Of a stretch of 64,000 nucleotides of DNA, positions 37,962-46,522 are shown piece by piece. This DNA comes from Haloflavibacter putidus (GTDB taxonomy: Bacteria; Bacteroidota; Bacteroidia; Flavobacteriales; Flavobacteriaceae): positions 32,638-96,637 of the forward strand of contig NZ_VIAR01000013.1 of assembly GCF_006546625.1 (NCBI RefSeq). Direction: 5' to 3'. Numbering within the stretch: the stretch's first letter is position 1; each line of letters starts with the position of its first letter. A program made the position numbers and the translations under genes. The notes below the pieces were generated by a model. The model ran no database searches. It saw nothing but the letters and a program-made list of their open reading frames with translations, and was not told where the DNA came from.

Positions 37962-40217
37962 ATGAAAAGAATTACTTTATTATTTTGTGTGTTTTTCTTT
38001 GCGCAATTTCTTTCGGCGCAAATTGTTAACATTCCAGATGCGAATTTAAAAGGCAAATTACTCAATTATTCGCCTCCAATTGATTTAAATGCAGATGGGG
38101 AAATTCAGGTTTCCGAAGCACAACTGGTTACAGAGTTGGATTTGCAATTCTCGGGTTCTTCTGCGCCACAAATTAGCAATACGACCGGGGTAGAGGCATT
38201 TGTAAATTTAACAGATTTAGATTTGAGAGGAAATCTAATTACCTCTATAGACCTAACAGCGCTAACTAGTTTAGAGGTTTTAAACCTTAATAATAATGAC
38301 ATTAGTGCGATTGACGTATCTCAAAACATTAATCTTACTGTTCTCAAAATTAGAAATAATAACCTCTCGTCATTAAATCTAAACCATCCAGATTTAGAAA
38401 CATTAGATATTAGTGGTAATAATATAAGCGGCTTTGATCTTTCTAGTGAGACGAATTTGATTGAATTCAATGCTAGAATTAATAATATTTCAACAATCGA
38501 TTTGTTACAAAATGCAGCTTTAGAAGATGTAGATCTTTCAAGTAACCCGCTAACAAGTCTGGATGTTGGTATTAATCAGAGTTTACAATTTTTGTATGTT
38601 CATTATACCAATATTCCAATTTTGGATGTTTCCAACAATCCTAACATAACTTATCTAAGCTTATTTGGTAATGACGTATTGACTAATGTAAATTTAAAAA
38701 ACGGTAACTCTTCTAATATTGAGTTGCTCGAAGGTTTTTATCAAACCCCCAATGTTGTAAAGGTTTGTTTGGATGATGTTACAACTTTTAATGATTTTTA
38801 TTACCAACAACTCCAAGACATAGGGGCAGTAGCTACCACCAATTGCACATTTGATCCTGCGCAGTCCAATACGATTACTGGAACGTTGCGTTACAATATG
38901 GGCAATGGTTGCGATGCAAGTACAGCTTTTGCTGTTCCGAATGTAATTGTAAAATCAGAAAACAACGGAAATAATTTTGGAACTATTACCGGCTACAATG
39001 GAAATTATTTATTAAAAGTAGATGAGGGAACTAACATTACTTCTGTGATAAGTACTTTTCCTTCTTATTTTTCTGTGAACCCCAATTCCCAAACAGAAAA
39101 TTTTAGCGGTTATGGGAATGTTGCTGTCAATGATTTCTGTATTGAACATTCTGAGATTGTCGAAGATTTAAATGTTTCCATTTATAGTAGTGGCCCAATT
39201 AAACCTTATGCCGGAACAAAATATTTCAGGGTTACTGTAGAGAATATGGGTACCGAAATTGTAAATGGCACCTTGTCATTCGAATATGATAGCAATGCTT
39301 TTGAAGCGTTGTCAAGCAATCTGCCACCAACTTCCAGTACAGCGGGTATACTTACCTTTACATTGTATAATCTCAGACCTTTAAGTTCGCAAACTATTAA
39401 AATAGAGCTTGGGCGTATTGATGTTGTTGAAAATCCATTGACGGTAGGAGAAGTGCTGAACTTTACAGCCAATGTAACACCAGATGATAACGATATTACC
39501 CCGGCAAATAATATGTTTGTATTGCCTGTAACGGTAGTTAGCTCTTACGATCCAAATAATAAACAAGTTTTGGAAGGTGATGAAATTAATATTGATCAAA
39601 TTGATAACTACTTGCATTATATTGTTAATTTTCAAAATACAGGAAATGCAAACGCCGATAGGGTAATGATTGCCGATGATTTAAGTGAAGAATTGGACTG
39701 GAATACTTTAAGAATGGTTTCGGCTAGTGATGATTATCGGGTGGAAATTACCAATAACAACCACATAGAATTCATTTTTGAAAATATCGATTTGCCTTTT
39801 GAATCGGCAGATGAAGAGGGAAGCCACGGATATATTGCATATAAAATCAAACCCAAAGGAGATATTGCCGTCGGCGATGTGATTCAAGGGGATGCCGCAA
39901 TTTATTTTGATTATAATGAACCTATCATTACAAATAACGTTTACACGGAAATAGTTGAAAATTTATCTGTTAACCCAATAACATCTCCTGAAAACATCCA
40001 ACTTTACCCTAATCCCACCACGGGAATTGTCAATATTTCCAATAAGAATGAAATAGAGCTTTTAAAAGTTGAAGTTTTTGATATAAGCGGAAAACGTCTC
40101 TTGGTAAATGAAAATAAGGAAAGGCTTAATTTCGAGAATTTCTCTGCGGGAATTTACTTTGTGAAAATTAAAGACAGTGAAGGAAATCAAGCTGTAAAAA
40201 AAGTGATTAAAAAATAA
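37962..40217 (+). CDS. T9SS-secreted leucine-rich-repeat surface protein
   Basis: 751 aa. Order: signal peptide (1-20, ends FLSAQ); about eight degenerate LRRs (50-230, e.g. LTDLDLRGNLITSIDLTAL); a carboxypeptidase-regulatory-like module (about 300-390); a DUF11-like beta domain (about 395-525); a DUF7619-type domain (about 530-665, SYDPNNKQVLEGDEI, AAIYFDYNEPI); and a type-A T9SS sorting tail (about 675-751, LYPNPTTGIVNIS and SAGIYFVKIKD). The protein should cross the outer membrane through T9SS and be anchored or released there. LRRs suggest protein or surface binding. Monocistronic with a strong terminator. Confidence 0.92.
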   Translation: MKRITLLFCVFFFAQFLSAQIVNIPDANLKGKLLNYSPPIDLNADGEIQVSEAQLVTELDLQFSGSSAPQISNTTGVEAFVNLTDLDLRGNLITSIDLTALTSLEVLNLNNNDISAIDVSQNINLTVLKIRNNNLSSLNLNHPDLETLDISGNNISGFDLSSETNLIEFNARINNISTIDLLQNAALEDVDLSSNPLTSLDVGINQSLQFLYVHYTNIPILDVSNNPNITYLSLFGNDVLTNVNLKNGNSSNIELLEGFYQTPNVVKVCLDDVTTFNDFYYQQLQDIGAVATTNCTFDPAQSNTITGTLRYNMGNGCDASTAFAVPNVIVKSENNGNNFGTITGYNGNYLLKVDEGTNITSVISTFPSYFSVNPNSQTENFSGYGNVAVNDFCIEHSEIVEDLNVSIYSSGPIKPYAGTKYFRVTVENMGTEIVNGTLSFEYDSNAFEALSSNLPPTSSTAGILTFTLYNLRPLSSQTIKIELGRIDVVENPLTVGEVLNFTANVTPDDNDITPANNMFVLPVTVVSSYDPNNKQVLEGDEINIDQIDNYLHYIVNFQNTGNANADRVMIADDLSEELDWNTLRMVSASDDYRVEITNNNHIEFIFENIDLPFESADEEGSHGYIAYKIKPKGDIAVGDVIQGDAAIYFDYNEPIITNNVYTEIVENLSVNPITSPENIQLYPNPTTGIVNISNKNEIELLKVEVFDISGKRLLVNENKERLNFENFSAGIYFVKIKDSEGNQAVKKVIKK

Positions 40218-40238
40218 TACCTGCCTATTATTTTAACA

Positions 40239-40276
40239 AAAAGTGAGCTTTCTTAAAAGAAGCTCACTTTTTTTAT
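40239..40276 (+). terminator. Terminator after the LRR/T9SS gene
   Basis: AAAAAGTGAGCTT (40239-40251) and AAGCTCACTTTTT (40261-40273) form a perfect 13-bp stem with a 9-nt loop and a T-run. Confidence 0.92.
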
Positions 40277-40309
40277 ACTTTGCTTTTTATTGTTAAAGTT
40301 CAAATTGTT

Positions 40310-40317
40310 AACTTTGC
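40310..40317 (+). promoter_or_regulatory. ffh promoter -7 element
   Basis: TAACTTTG matches TAnnTTTG 25 nt before the ATG at 40343. Candidate -33 TTG triplets lie at 40291 (spacing 16) and 40281 (spacing 26), neither ideal. It rules out the in-frame upstream start at 40280. Confidence 0.55.
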
Positions 40318-40342
40318 AATCCTTAAAAACCTCGGAAAGATT

Positions 40343-41671
40343 ATGTTTGATAGTTTAAGTGATAAGTTAGATAAGGCCTTACACGTTTTAAAAGGCCACG
40401 GGCAAATTACAGAAGTTAACGTTGCCGAAACTTTAAAAGAAGTTAGAAGAGCACTGGTAGATGCAGATGTTAACTATAAAATTGCCAAAGATTTTACCAA
40501 TGTAGTAAAAGAAAAAGCTTTGGGGCAAGACGTTTTAAAATCGTTAAAACCCGGCGAGCTTATGGTAAAATTGGTAAAAGACGAACTTACCGACTTAATG
40601 GGCGGAGATGCAGCGGGAGTTAATCTTTCGGGAGATCCGAGCGTTATTTTAATGTCGGGTTTACAAGGTAGTGGTAAAACCACCTTTTCCGGTAAGCTTG
40701 CCAATTTCCTTAAAAATAAAAAAACAAAAAAACCTTTACTGGTAGCTTGTGATGTTTACCGTCCGGCGGCTATAGATCAGTTGCACGTAGTGGGCGACCA
40801 AATTGGGGTTGAGGTTTTCTCAGATAAAGAAACCAAAAATCCGGTAGATATTGCACAACGCGCTATTGCTCACGCCAAAGAAAACGGTCATAACGTGGTA
40901 ATTATTGATACCGCGGGTAGATTGGCGGTAGATCAAGTAATGATGACCGAAATTTCTAATATTCACGAAGCAATAAAACCACAGGAAACGCTTTTTGTAG
41001 TAGACTCTATGACGGGGCAAGACGCGGTTAATACGGCAAAAGCCTTTAATGATATTTTAGATTTTGACGGGGTTATCTTAACAAAGCTCGATGGTGATAC
41101 CCGAGGCGGAGCTGCTATCTCTATTAAATCTGTTGTAAATAAACCAATAAAATTTATTGGTACCGGAGAAAAGATGGAGGCGATAGATATTTTCTATCCT
41201 TCTCGTATGGCAGACAGGATTCTAGGGATGGGAGATGTTGTTTCTTTGGTAGAAAGAGCCCAAGAACAATACGACGAAGAAGAAGCGCGAAAAATTCAGA
41301 AGAAAATTGCAAAAAACCAGTTTGGTTTTGACGATTTCCTGAAGCAGATTCAGCAGGTTAAAAAAATGGGTAACATGAAAGACCTGATGGGAATGATACC
41401 CGGCGCCGGAAAAATGATGAAAGATATAGATATAGATGATGATGCTTTTAAGCACATAGAAGCTATAATCCACTCGATGACCCCGGCAGAACGTGCACAG
41501 CCTTCTTTAATTAATGCCAGCAGAAAACGACGTATTGGGAAAGGTTCGGGTACCTCGGTAACCCAAGTAAATCAGTTGCTAAAGCAGTTTGACCAAATGA
41601 GTAAAATGATGAAGATGATGCAAGGCGGCGGCGGTAAGAAAATGATGCAAATGATGAAAGGAATGAAATAA
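40343..41671 (+). CDS. ffh: Signal recognition particle protein Ffh
   Basis: 442 aa from the ATG at 40343 (MFDSLSDKLDKALHVLKG). The GTPase targets ribosomes making membrane proteins to FtsY/SecY. It has an N domain (1-90), a G domain with GLQGSGKTTFSGKLA (G1, about 106-114), DTAGRL and TKLDGDTRGGAA, and a Met-rich M domain (about 320-442, ending KMMQMMKGMK) that binds the signal sequence and 4.5S RNA. The longer frame from 40280 adds 21 residues upstream of the promoter and is rejected. No 4.5S RNA gene was seen nearby. Confidence 0.97.
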   Translation: MFDSLSDKLDKALHVLKGHGQITEVNVAETLKEVRRALVDADVNYKIAKDFTNVVKEKALGQDVLKSLKPGELMVKLVKDELTDLMGGDAAGVNLSGDPSVILMSGLQGSGKTTFSGKLANFLKNKKTKKPLLVACDVYRPAAIDQLHVVGDQIGVEVFSDKETKNPVDIAQRAIAHAKENGHNVVIIDTAGRLAVDQVMMTEISNIHEAIKPQETLFVVDSMTGQDAVNTAKAFNDILDFDGVILTKLDGDTRGGAAISIKSVVNKPIKFIGTGEKMEAIDIFYPSRMADRILGMGDVVSLVERAQEQYDEEEARKIQKKIAKNQFGFDDFLKQIQQVKKMGNMKDLMGMIPGAGKMMKDIDIDDDAFKHIEAIIHSMTPAERAQPSLINASRKRRIGKGSGTSVTQVNQLLKQFDQMSKMMKMMQGGGGKKMMQMMKGMK

Positions 41672-41716
41672 GTTGTTGTTGGTAAAACTTCAGCAAAAAA
41701 ATAAAAAAAGCAACTA

Positions 41717-41758
41717 CCAACTGAATACTGAGAACTGCCAATTGAATACTGACCACTA
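41717..41758. repeat. Two-unit 21-bp tandem repeat in the ffh-folD spacer
   Basis: CCAACTGAATACTGAGAACTG and CCAATTGAATACTGACCACTA agree at 17 of 21 positions. This belongs to a low-complexity CCAACTGAA/CCACTAAA sequence type also seen, on the opposite strand, at 31706-31740. Confidence 0.6.
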
Positions 41759-41768
41759 AACACTACAT

Positions 41769-42662
41769 ATGACCATTTTAGACGGAAAAAAAATCAGTAA
41801 CGATATCAAAGACGAAATTGCTGCTGAGGTTAAAAAAATAAAACAACGTGGCGATAAAGTGCCACATCTTGCCGCTATAATTGTTGGTAACGATGGGGCG
41901 AGTAAAACTTACGTAAACAGTAAGGTAAAGTCGTGTAAGCAAGTTGGTTTTGAATCTACTTTGGTTCGTATGTCTGCTAATACTCGAGAAGTAGAATTGT
42001 TGGCTAAGATTGAAGAATTAAACCAAAATGATGACATAGACGGTTTTATCGTACAACTGCCATTGCCACCGCAAATAGATACACAAAGGGTTTTAATGGC
42101 TGTAGATCCAGATAAAGATGTAGACGGTTTTCATCCTACCAATTTCGGGAAAATGAGTTTGGATATGACGTCCTTTATTCCGGCCACGCCATTTGGTATT
42201 TTAGAATTGTTAGAGCGTTACGATATTCCAACAAAAGGTAAACATACCGTAGTAATTGGTAGAAGTTATATTGTTGGTAGACCAATGAGTATTTTAATGG
42301 GTAGAAGCGGTTTTCCCGGAAATTCTACAGTAACCTTAACGCACGAATATACCAAGAACATAACTCAAATTACGTCACAAGCAGATATTGTAATTATTGC
42401 TGTGGGTATTCCAGATTTTCTTAAAGGCGAAATGATAAAAGACGACGCTGTAATTATAGATGTAGGAATAACCCGCGTACCAGACGAAGATGCCAAAAAA
42501 GGTTATGTTATAAAGGGAGACGTAGATTTTGAAAATGTCAGCAAACGCGCCAGTTATATCACTCCGGTACCAGGTGGTGTTGGCCCAATGACGGTTAGTA
42601 TGCTCTTGAAAAACACTTTATTAGCAAGAGAACGCCATTTGTTAAAAAGCCAAGCGCAATAA
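41769..42662 (+). CDS. folD: Bifunctional methylenetetrahydrofolate dehydrogenase / methenyl-THF cyclohydrolase
   Basis: 297 aa. It interconverts methylene-, methenyl- and formyl-THF in one-carbon metabolism with NADP. Present are the catalytic YVNSKVKSCKQVGF (Tyr/Lys, about 50-60), QLPLPPQID, the PATPFGILELL stretch, the Rossmann motif VIGRSYIVGRPMS (about 163-175) and the C-terminal TPVPGGVGPMTVSML. Followed by a terminator before the convergent DUF1232 gene. Confidence 0.97.
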   Translation: MTILDGKKISNDIKDEIAAEVKKIKQRGDKVPHLAAIIVGNDGASKTYVNSKVKSCKQVGFESTLVRMSANTREVELLAKIEELNQNDDIDGFIVQLPLPPQIDTQRVLMAVDPDKDVDGFHPTNFGKMSLDMTSFIPATPFGILELLERYDIPTKGKHTVVIGRSYIVGRPMSILMGRSGFPGNSTVTLTHEYTKNITQITSQADIVIIAVGIPDFLKGEMIKDDAVIIDVGITRVPDEDAKKGYVIKGDVDFENVSKRASYITPVPGGVGPMTVSMLLKNTLLARERHLLKSQAQ

Positions 42663-42665
42663 GCT

Positions 42666-42702
42666 AAAGTATTTTTTAAAACCTTTACGGAATACTTTTT
42701 AC
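42666..42702 (+). terminator. Terminator after folD
   Basis: AAAGTATT (42666-42673) and AATACTTT (42691-42698) form a perfect 8-bp stem followed by T bases; the loop is 17 nt. Because A and T runs flank both sides, it may act in both directions. Confidence 0.6.
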
Positions 42703-42740
42703 TGAAAATTTTGACAGAAAACAGAAGATAAAACTAATTT

Positions 42741-43139
42741 CTAATCTTCCTCTAATTTCCAATCTAAATAGCGGTGCAAATCTGTTTCTACAAAACGCAG
42801 CGCAATAGTAAAAACACCTAAATCATCTACATAGCCAATTCCCGGAATAAAATCTGGCACAATATCAAACGGATTAAGCACGTATAAAAGTGCCACTACA
42901 ATAGAAGCAATAGTAAACCAAGGCACATTGTGGTAAATACCTTTTTTATAATCTTTAAGCATCTTAAGCATAAGTTTACCCAACTCTGAGTATTTTTCTA
43001 ACATGCCGGCGCTGCTTATTTTTCTATCTATTTGCTTTTCGCTTTTTACCGTTTTATTCAAATCGTCTTGCGTGGTTTTACCAGCTTCCTCGCTTACAAA
43101 ATTTGGGGTAATTACATCTTTAATTCTGTCTAAAATCAT
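42741..43139 (-). CDS. DUF1232 (YkvA-family) small membrane protein
   Basis: 132 aa. The C-terminal DUF1232 domain has one hydrophobic helix followed by the signature NPFDIVPDFIPGIGYVDDLGV (about 90-110). The N-terminal 55 residues are polar and probably cytosolic. The function of the family is unknown. It is the last gene of the leftward run, 11 bp after the AI-2E-family gene. Confidence 0.85.
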   Translation of the reverse strand: MILDRIKDVITPNFVSEEAGKTTQDDLNKTVKSEKQIDRKISSAGMLEKYSELGKLMLKMLKDYKKGIYHNVPWFTIASIVVALLYVLNPFDIVPDFIPGIGYVDDLGVFTIALRFVETDLHRYLDWKLEED

Positions 43140-43150
43140 CGTCTGTTTTT

Positions 43151-44188
43151 TTAAAGTATTTGTTCGTGTGTGCTTGGCGTTTCTTTGCCGTATTCTTTTT
43201 TATAAATTTTCACCGTCAGTAAAAATAACGAAATTAATAATGGTCCAAAAATCAAACCTATAAATCCAAAAAGTGGTACACCAACAATAACGCCAATTAG
43301 CGTAATTAAAGGGTGAACGTTAGAAAGGCGTTTTAACACATATAGCCTAATTATATTATCTGTTGAACCTACAACTACTACGCCATAGATTAAAATAGCT
43401 ACTGCTTGCCAAGTATGACCTTGTGCAAACAAAAGAATTGTTACCGGAGCAATACCAATCGCGGTTCCTATAAAAGGAATCATAGACCCAATAGTGGTTA
43501 TTGCAAACCAAAAGAAAGGATCTGGTACCCCAAAAATAAGATAACCAATAAGCGCTACAATGCCTTGAAAAAAAGCAACTAACGGAATACCAATGGCATT
43601 TGCTTTTACCATAGACCGGCTTTCTTTTCCTATCAATAATAAATTGTTGCGGTTTAAAGGTACATAATCTTCCAAAGAACGGCGTAATTTTTTATGGTTG
43701 GTAAGCATATAGTACAACAAAAAATACATAATACTTATAGCTATAAAAGCATCAAAAGTGCCACCGGCCAAACTTTGTAAATTGGTAGATACCCAGTTGG
43801 TTACTTGCGAGGTGTCTATTTGGGTGCTTAAATTATAACCGTATATTTCTTCCCATTCATTAATTTGATTTTTAAAAACCTCAATTACCCTTTCAGAATT
43901 ATTTACTGCTTTTCCTATTTTAGAACTAAGCAATAAAACCGTGCCCGATATTGGTAATAAAATTCCTACAAACGATACAAACATCAATGTGCCGGCAGCC
44001 AAATCTTGATGCCAACCACGATTTACTAATCGATGCATCCATTTTTTAAATAAAACATATAAAGTTACTGCCCCCAAAACCCCAGAAAAATAGGGTGTCA
44101 TTTCGTTAAAAATAAGTATGCCCAAAAACAAAATGAGCAGCAAAACAAAAAATTGCCGTACCAGGGATGGATCTATTTTCTTTTCCAT
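43151..44188 (-). CDS. AI-2E-family (PF01594) membrane permease
   Basis: 345 aa with about seven or eight transmembrane helices. The conserved C-terminal half has VPLFGFIGLIFGPLLISLF, and GSMIPFIGTAIGIAP precedes it, the typical pattern of the YdiK/TqsA family. Some members export autoinducer-2 or exchange ions, but most are uncharacterised, so the name should not be read as function. It lies 5 bp after the VOC gene. Confidence 0.88.
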   Translation of the reverse strand: MEKKIDPSLVRQFFVLLLILFLGILIFNEMTPYFSGVLGAVTLYVLFKKWMHRLVNRGWHQDLAAGTLMFVSFVGILLPISGTVLLLSSKIGKAVNNSERVIEVFKNQINEWEEIYGYNLSTQIDTSQVTNWVSTNLQSLAGGTFDAFIAISIMYFLLYYMLTNHKKLRRSLEDYVPLNRNNLLLIGKESRSMVKANAIGIPLVAFFQGIVALIGYLIFGVPDPFFWFAITTIGSMIPFIGTAIGIAPVTILLFAQGHTWQAVAILIYGVVVVGSTDNIIRLYVLKRLSNVHPLITLIGVIVGVPLFGFIGLIFGPLLISLFLLTVKIYKKEYGKETPSTHEQIL

Positions 44189-44193
44189 AAATT

Positions 44194-44619
44194 CTATTTG
44201 GCAAAGAGTTGCTCGGGGTTTTTAAAAGCTTTAAATTCTAAGGCATTTTGGCTGGGATCATAAAAAAACATAGTCACTTGTTCTCCTGCAAGGCCTTTAA
44301 AACGGATATATGGTGTTATCTCGAAAGTAATCTTTTTATTTTTTATTTCTTCATAAAAGCTAAAAAAATCTTCCCAATTTAAGACGACTCCAAAATGCGG
44401 AATAGGTACTTCTTTATCGTCAACCTTGCTTCTTGCTGCAACCTTTTTTGCGCTACTTTCTGTTTGGTGAATTACCAACTGGTGACCAAAAAAATTATAG
44501 TCTGTCCAATGCTCGCTACTTCTACCTTCTTCAAGGTTTAAAATTTCGCCGTAAAATTTACGGGATGCTTCTAAGTTACTTACCGGAATGGCTAAATGAA
44601 AAGGAGAAAGCGTCTGCAT
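44194..44619 (-). CDS. VOC/glyoxalase-superfamily protein
   Basis: 141 aa. Two beta-alpha-beta-beta-beta modules can be seen: HLAIPVSNLEASRKFYGEIL (N-terminal, with the first metal-ligand-type His) and HFGVVLNWEDFFSFYEEI, ending in MFFYDPSQNALEFKAF with the terminal Glu ligand. Members include glyoxalases, dioxygenases and resistance proteins; the substrate is unknown. It sits 11 bp after rluF. Confidence 0.85.
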   Translation of the reverse strand: MQTLSPFHLAIPVSNLEASRKFYGEILNLEEGRSSEHWTDYNFFGHQLVIHQTESSAKKVAARSKVDDKEVPIPHFGVVLNWEDFFSFYEEIKNKKITFEITPYIRFKGLAGEQVTMFFYDPSQNALEFKAFKNPEQLFAK

Positions 44620-44630
44620 AATAGTATGTT

Positions 44631-45407
44631 TTATTGTTTTTTACGTGTGCGTTTTGGGGGCTTTGGTAAAGAAGCTTCTTCTGTTTTGCTAGAGCTGCCT
44701 ACTATTTCTTGTAATTCTTTTAGTTCTTGTTCGCGCAAATGCCTGTATTCCCCAACAGGGATATCTAACGGGATATTCAACACCCGAATACGCTTTAAAG
44801 CAAGAACTTCATAGCCCAAATACTCGCACATACGTCTAATTTGACGGTTAAGACCTTGGGTAAGTACCATTTTAAACTCGTGGGCATTTATTTTTTCTAC
44901 TTCACACTTTTTGGTAACCGTATCTAAAATTGGTATGCCGTTACGCATTCTTTCTAGGAAATCTTTGTCTACAGTGCGGTCTACTTTTACCACATATTCT
45001 TTTCCGTGGTTGTTTCTGGAGCGTAAGATTTTATTTACAATATCCCCATCGTTGGTAAGTAAAATAAGGCCTTCACTAGGTTTGTCTAACCTGCCAATAG
45101 GAAAAATGCGTTGCGGATAATTAATATAATCTATGATATTGTCTTTTTCTACGCGGGTATCTGTCGTGCATACAATACCAATGGGTTTATTAAACGCTAG
45201 GTAAACCGGTTTTTCTTCTTTGTCTGAAATTGGTTTGCCGTTTACCGCCACTTTATCTAAAGAGGTTACTTTTGTGCCCATTTCGGGTACTTTTCCGTTT
45301 ACGGTAACTCGCCCTTCTTCAATTAATTTATCTGCTTTTCGGCGTGAGCAATACCCGGCTTGGCTTAGGTATTTATTTATTCTAACGGGTTTTTCTGTAG
45401 AGCTCAT
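44631..45407 (-). CDS. rluF: 23S rRNA pseudouridine synthase RluF-like
   Basis: 258 aa. The N-terminal S4 domain (about 8-65, RINKYLSQAGYCSRRKADKL) is followed by an RsuA-type catalytic domain with the nucleophile Asp in FPIGRLDKPSEGLIL and the GLNRQIRRMCEYLGYEV motif. The stretches DNIIDYINYPQRIFPIG and NKILRSRNNHGKEYVV closely follow RluF (U2604, with activity on tRNA-Tyr U35 in E. coli) rather than RluB or RluE. The last 30 residues are a basic Lys/Pro tail. Two bases or fewer separate it from the hydrolase gene. Confidence 0.88.
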   Translation of the reverse strand: MSSTEKPVRINKYLSQAGYCSRRKADKLIEEGRVTVNGKVPEMGTKVTSLDKVAVNGKPISDKEEKPVYLAFNKPIGIVCTTDTRVEKDNIIDYINYPQRIFPIGRLDKPSEGLILLTNDGDIVNKILRSRNNHGKEYVVKVDRTVDKDFLERMRNGIPILDTVTKKCEVEKINAHEFKMVLTQGLNRQIRRMCEYLGYEVLALKRIRVLNIPLDIPVGEYRHLREQELKELQEIVGSSSKTEEASLPKPPKRTRKKQ

Positions 45408-45408
45408 A

Positions 45409-46245
45409 TTAGTTTAAAAATTCTATGATTTTTCTGTCAATTTTATCGTGGTATAGCGAGTGGCCTGCTCCTTCTGTTTTAAATAAGATTGCGTCTTGCC
45501 AGTTTTGGGCAATAGCTTCAGAAGCAGTTATAGGTGCTATTTTATCAAACTTATCATGAATAAGCAAACCTTTTTTATTTATTTCTTTACTGAATTTTGC
45601 TATAGAGAAATCAGTAAAATAATAACCTAAACGCTCATTAAATAAAGCTTCCAAAGATTGCATTACTTGTGGTTTTAAACGCAAAATTTGCTGATAATCT
45701 CCCATGATTTGCGTCAACTCAGACGGCGGACCTAAAACTACCAGCTTTTCTATTTCTTGGTTTGCGTTACAATATTGATTATAAATGGTGGTCATCCCGC
45801 CAATGCTGTGCCCAATTAAATAATGTGGTGCAAAATGATTTATCATAACCTGCAAACATTTGCTGTATAACGGAATATGTAAAATAGATCCCTGAGAATA
45901 GCCGTGGGCGGGTGCATCAAACGCAACTATATTATAGTTTTGTGCTTGCAATCTGTCAACCAAACTTTGCCAACGATTGGTATTGCTTTCCCAGCCGTGT
46001 ATTAGTAAAATTGTTTTTCCGTTGCCAGGCCAAGAATAGGTTTGTAAATCTAAACCTTCTGCATTTACAATTTGGTCTTTTGCTTTCTCTAAAAAATCTT
46101 TTTGGCGCTCTTGCACCCTGCCTCGGCGTGGCGTACAAAAAATTTGATAAGCTTTATTTGCAGCCTTGCGTTTATTTAAAAGATGAAGCGAGTTGATTTG
46201 CGCGCCAACAATACGCGGTAAAAATTTCTGAAACTTTTTTTTCAT
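45409..46245 (-). CDS. Alpha/beta-hydrolase
   Basis: 278 aa. The fold starts near residue 75 with LLIHGWESNTNRWQSL (oxyanion region). The nucleophile elbow is LIGHSIGGMTT (GxSxG, about 145), the acid is likely in LLIHDKFDKIAPI, and the catalytic His is in GAGHSLYHDK. No signal peptide. The N-terminal 60 residues are basic and may be a short lid or membrane-associated segment. Substrate unknown. Directly precedes rluF. Confidence 0.85.
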   Translation of the reverse strand: MKKKFQKFLPRIVGAQINSLHLLNKRKAANKAYQIFCTPRRGRVQERQKDFLEKAKDQIVNAEGLDLQTYSWPGNGKTILLIHGWESNTNRWQSLVDRLQAQNYNIVAFDAPAHGYSQGSILHIPLYSKCLQVMINHFAPHYLIGHSIGGMTTIYNQYCNANQEIEKLVVLGPPSELTQIMGDYQQILRLKPQVMQSLEALFNERLGYYFTDFSIAKFSKEINKKGLLIHDKFDKIAPITASEAIAQNWQDAILFKTEGAGHSLYHDKIDRKIIEFLN

Positions 46246-46251
46246 TAGTTC

Positions 46252-46434
46252 TTAAGACTCATCGGTGTCTTTTTTACGTTTTACAATGCCTATTCCCGAA
46301 ACAAAAAAGATAAAGCCTATAATAGCAAAAGGCCAAGCCCCCATAATATTTAAAGAACCAAAAATTCCAAAAATCCCTAATACAAGACCTACCATACCTA
46401 CTATTGTAAGTATTATTCCTAAAACTTTAATCAT
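46252..46434 (-). CDS. Small two-helix membrane protein
   Basis: 60 aa with hydrophobic helices at about 4-24 and 32-51, a Gly-rich GxxxG pattern and a charged tail (KRKKDTDES). No family recognised. Six bases from the hydrolase gene, so in the same transcript. A TATCTTTA element (minus strand, 46464-46471) could be its -7 box. Confidence 0.7.
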   Translation of the reverse strand: MIKVLGIILTIVGMVGLVLGIFGIFGSLNIMGAWPFAIIGFIFFVSGIGIVKRKKDTDES

Positions 46435-46522
46435 AATAAATTAATTTTTTGGTTTTTAGGCTTTAAAGATACTTATTCAAAAAGAAAGGACTTTGCAGAT
46501 TAACATTTTATAAACAGGCAGG

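Noticed and set aside
43151..44188. Quorum-sensing (AI-2) export function
   Set aside because: The family name comes from a few members; nothing in the sequence or neighbours supports AI-2 signalling.
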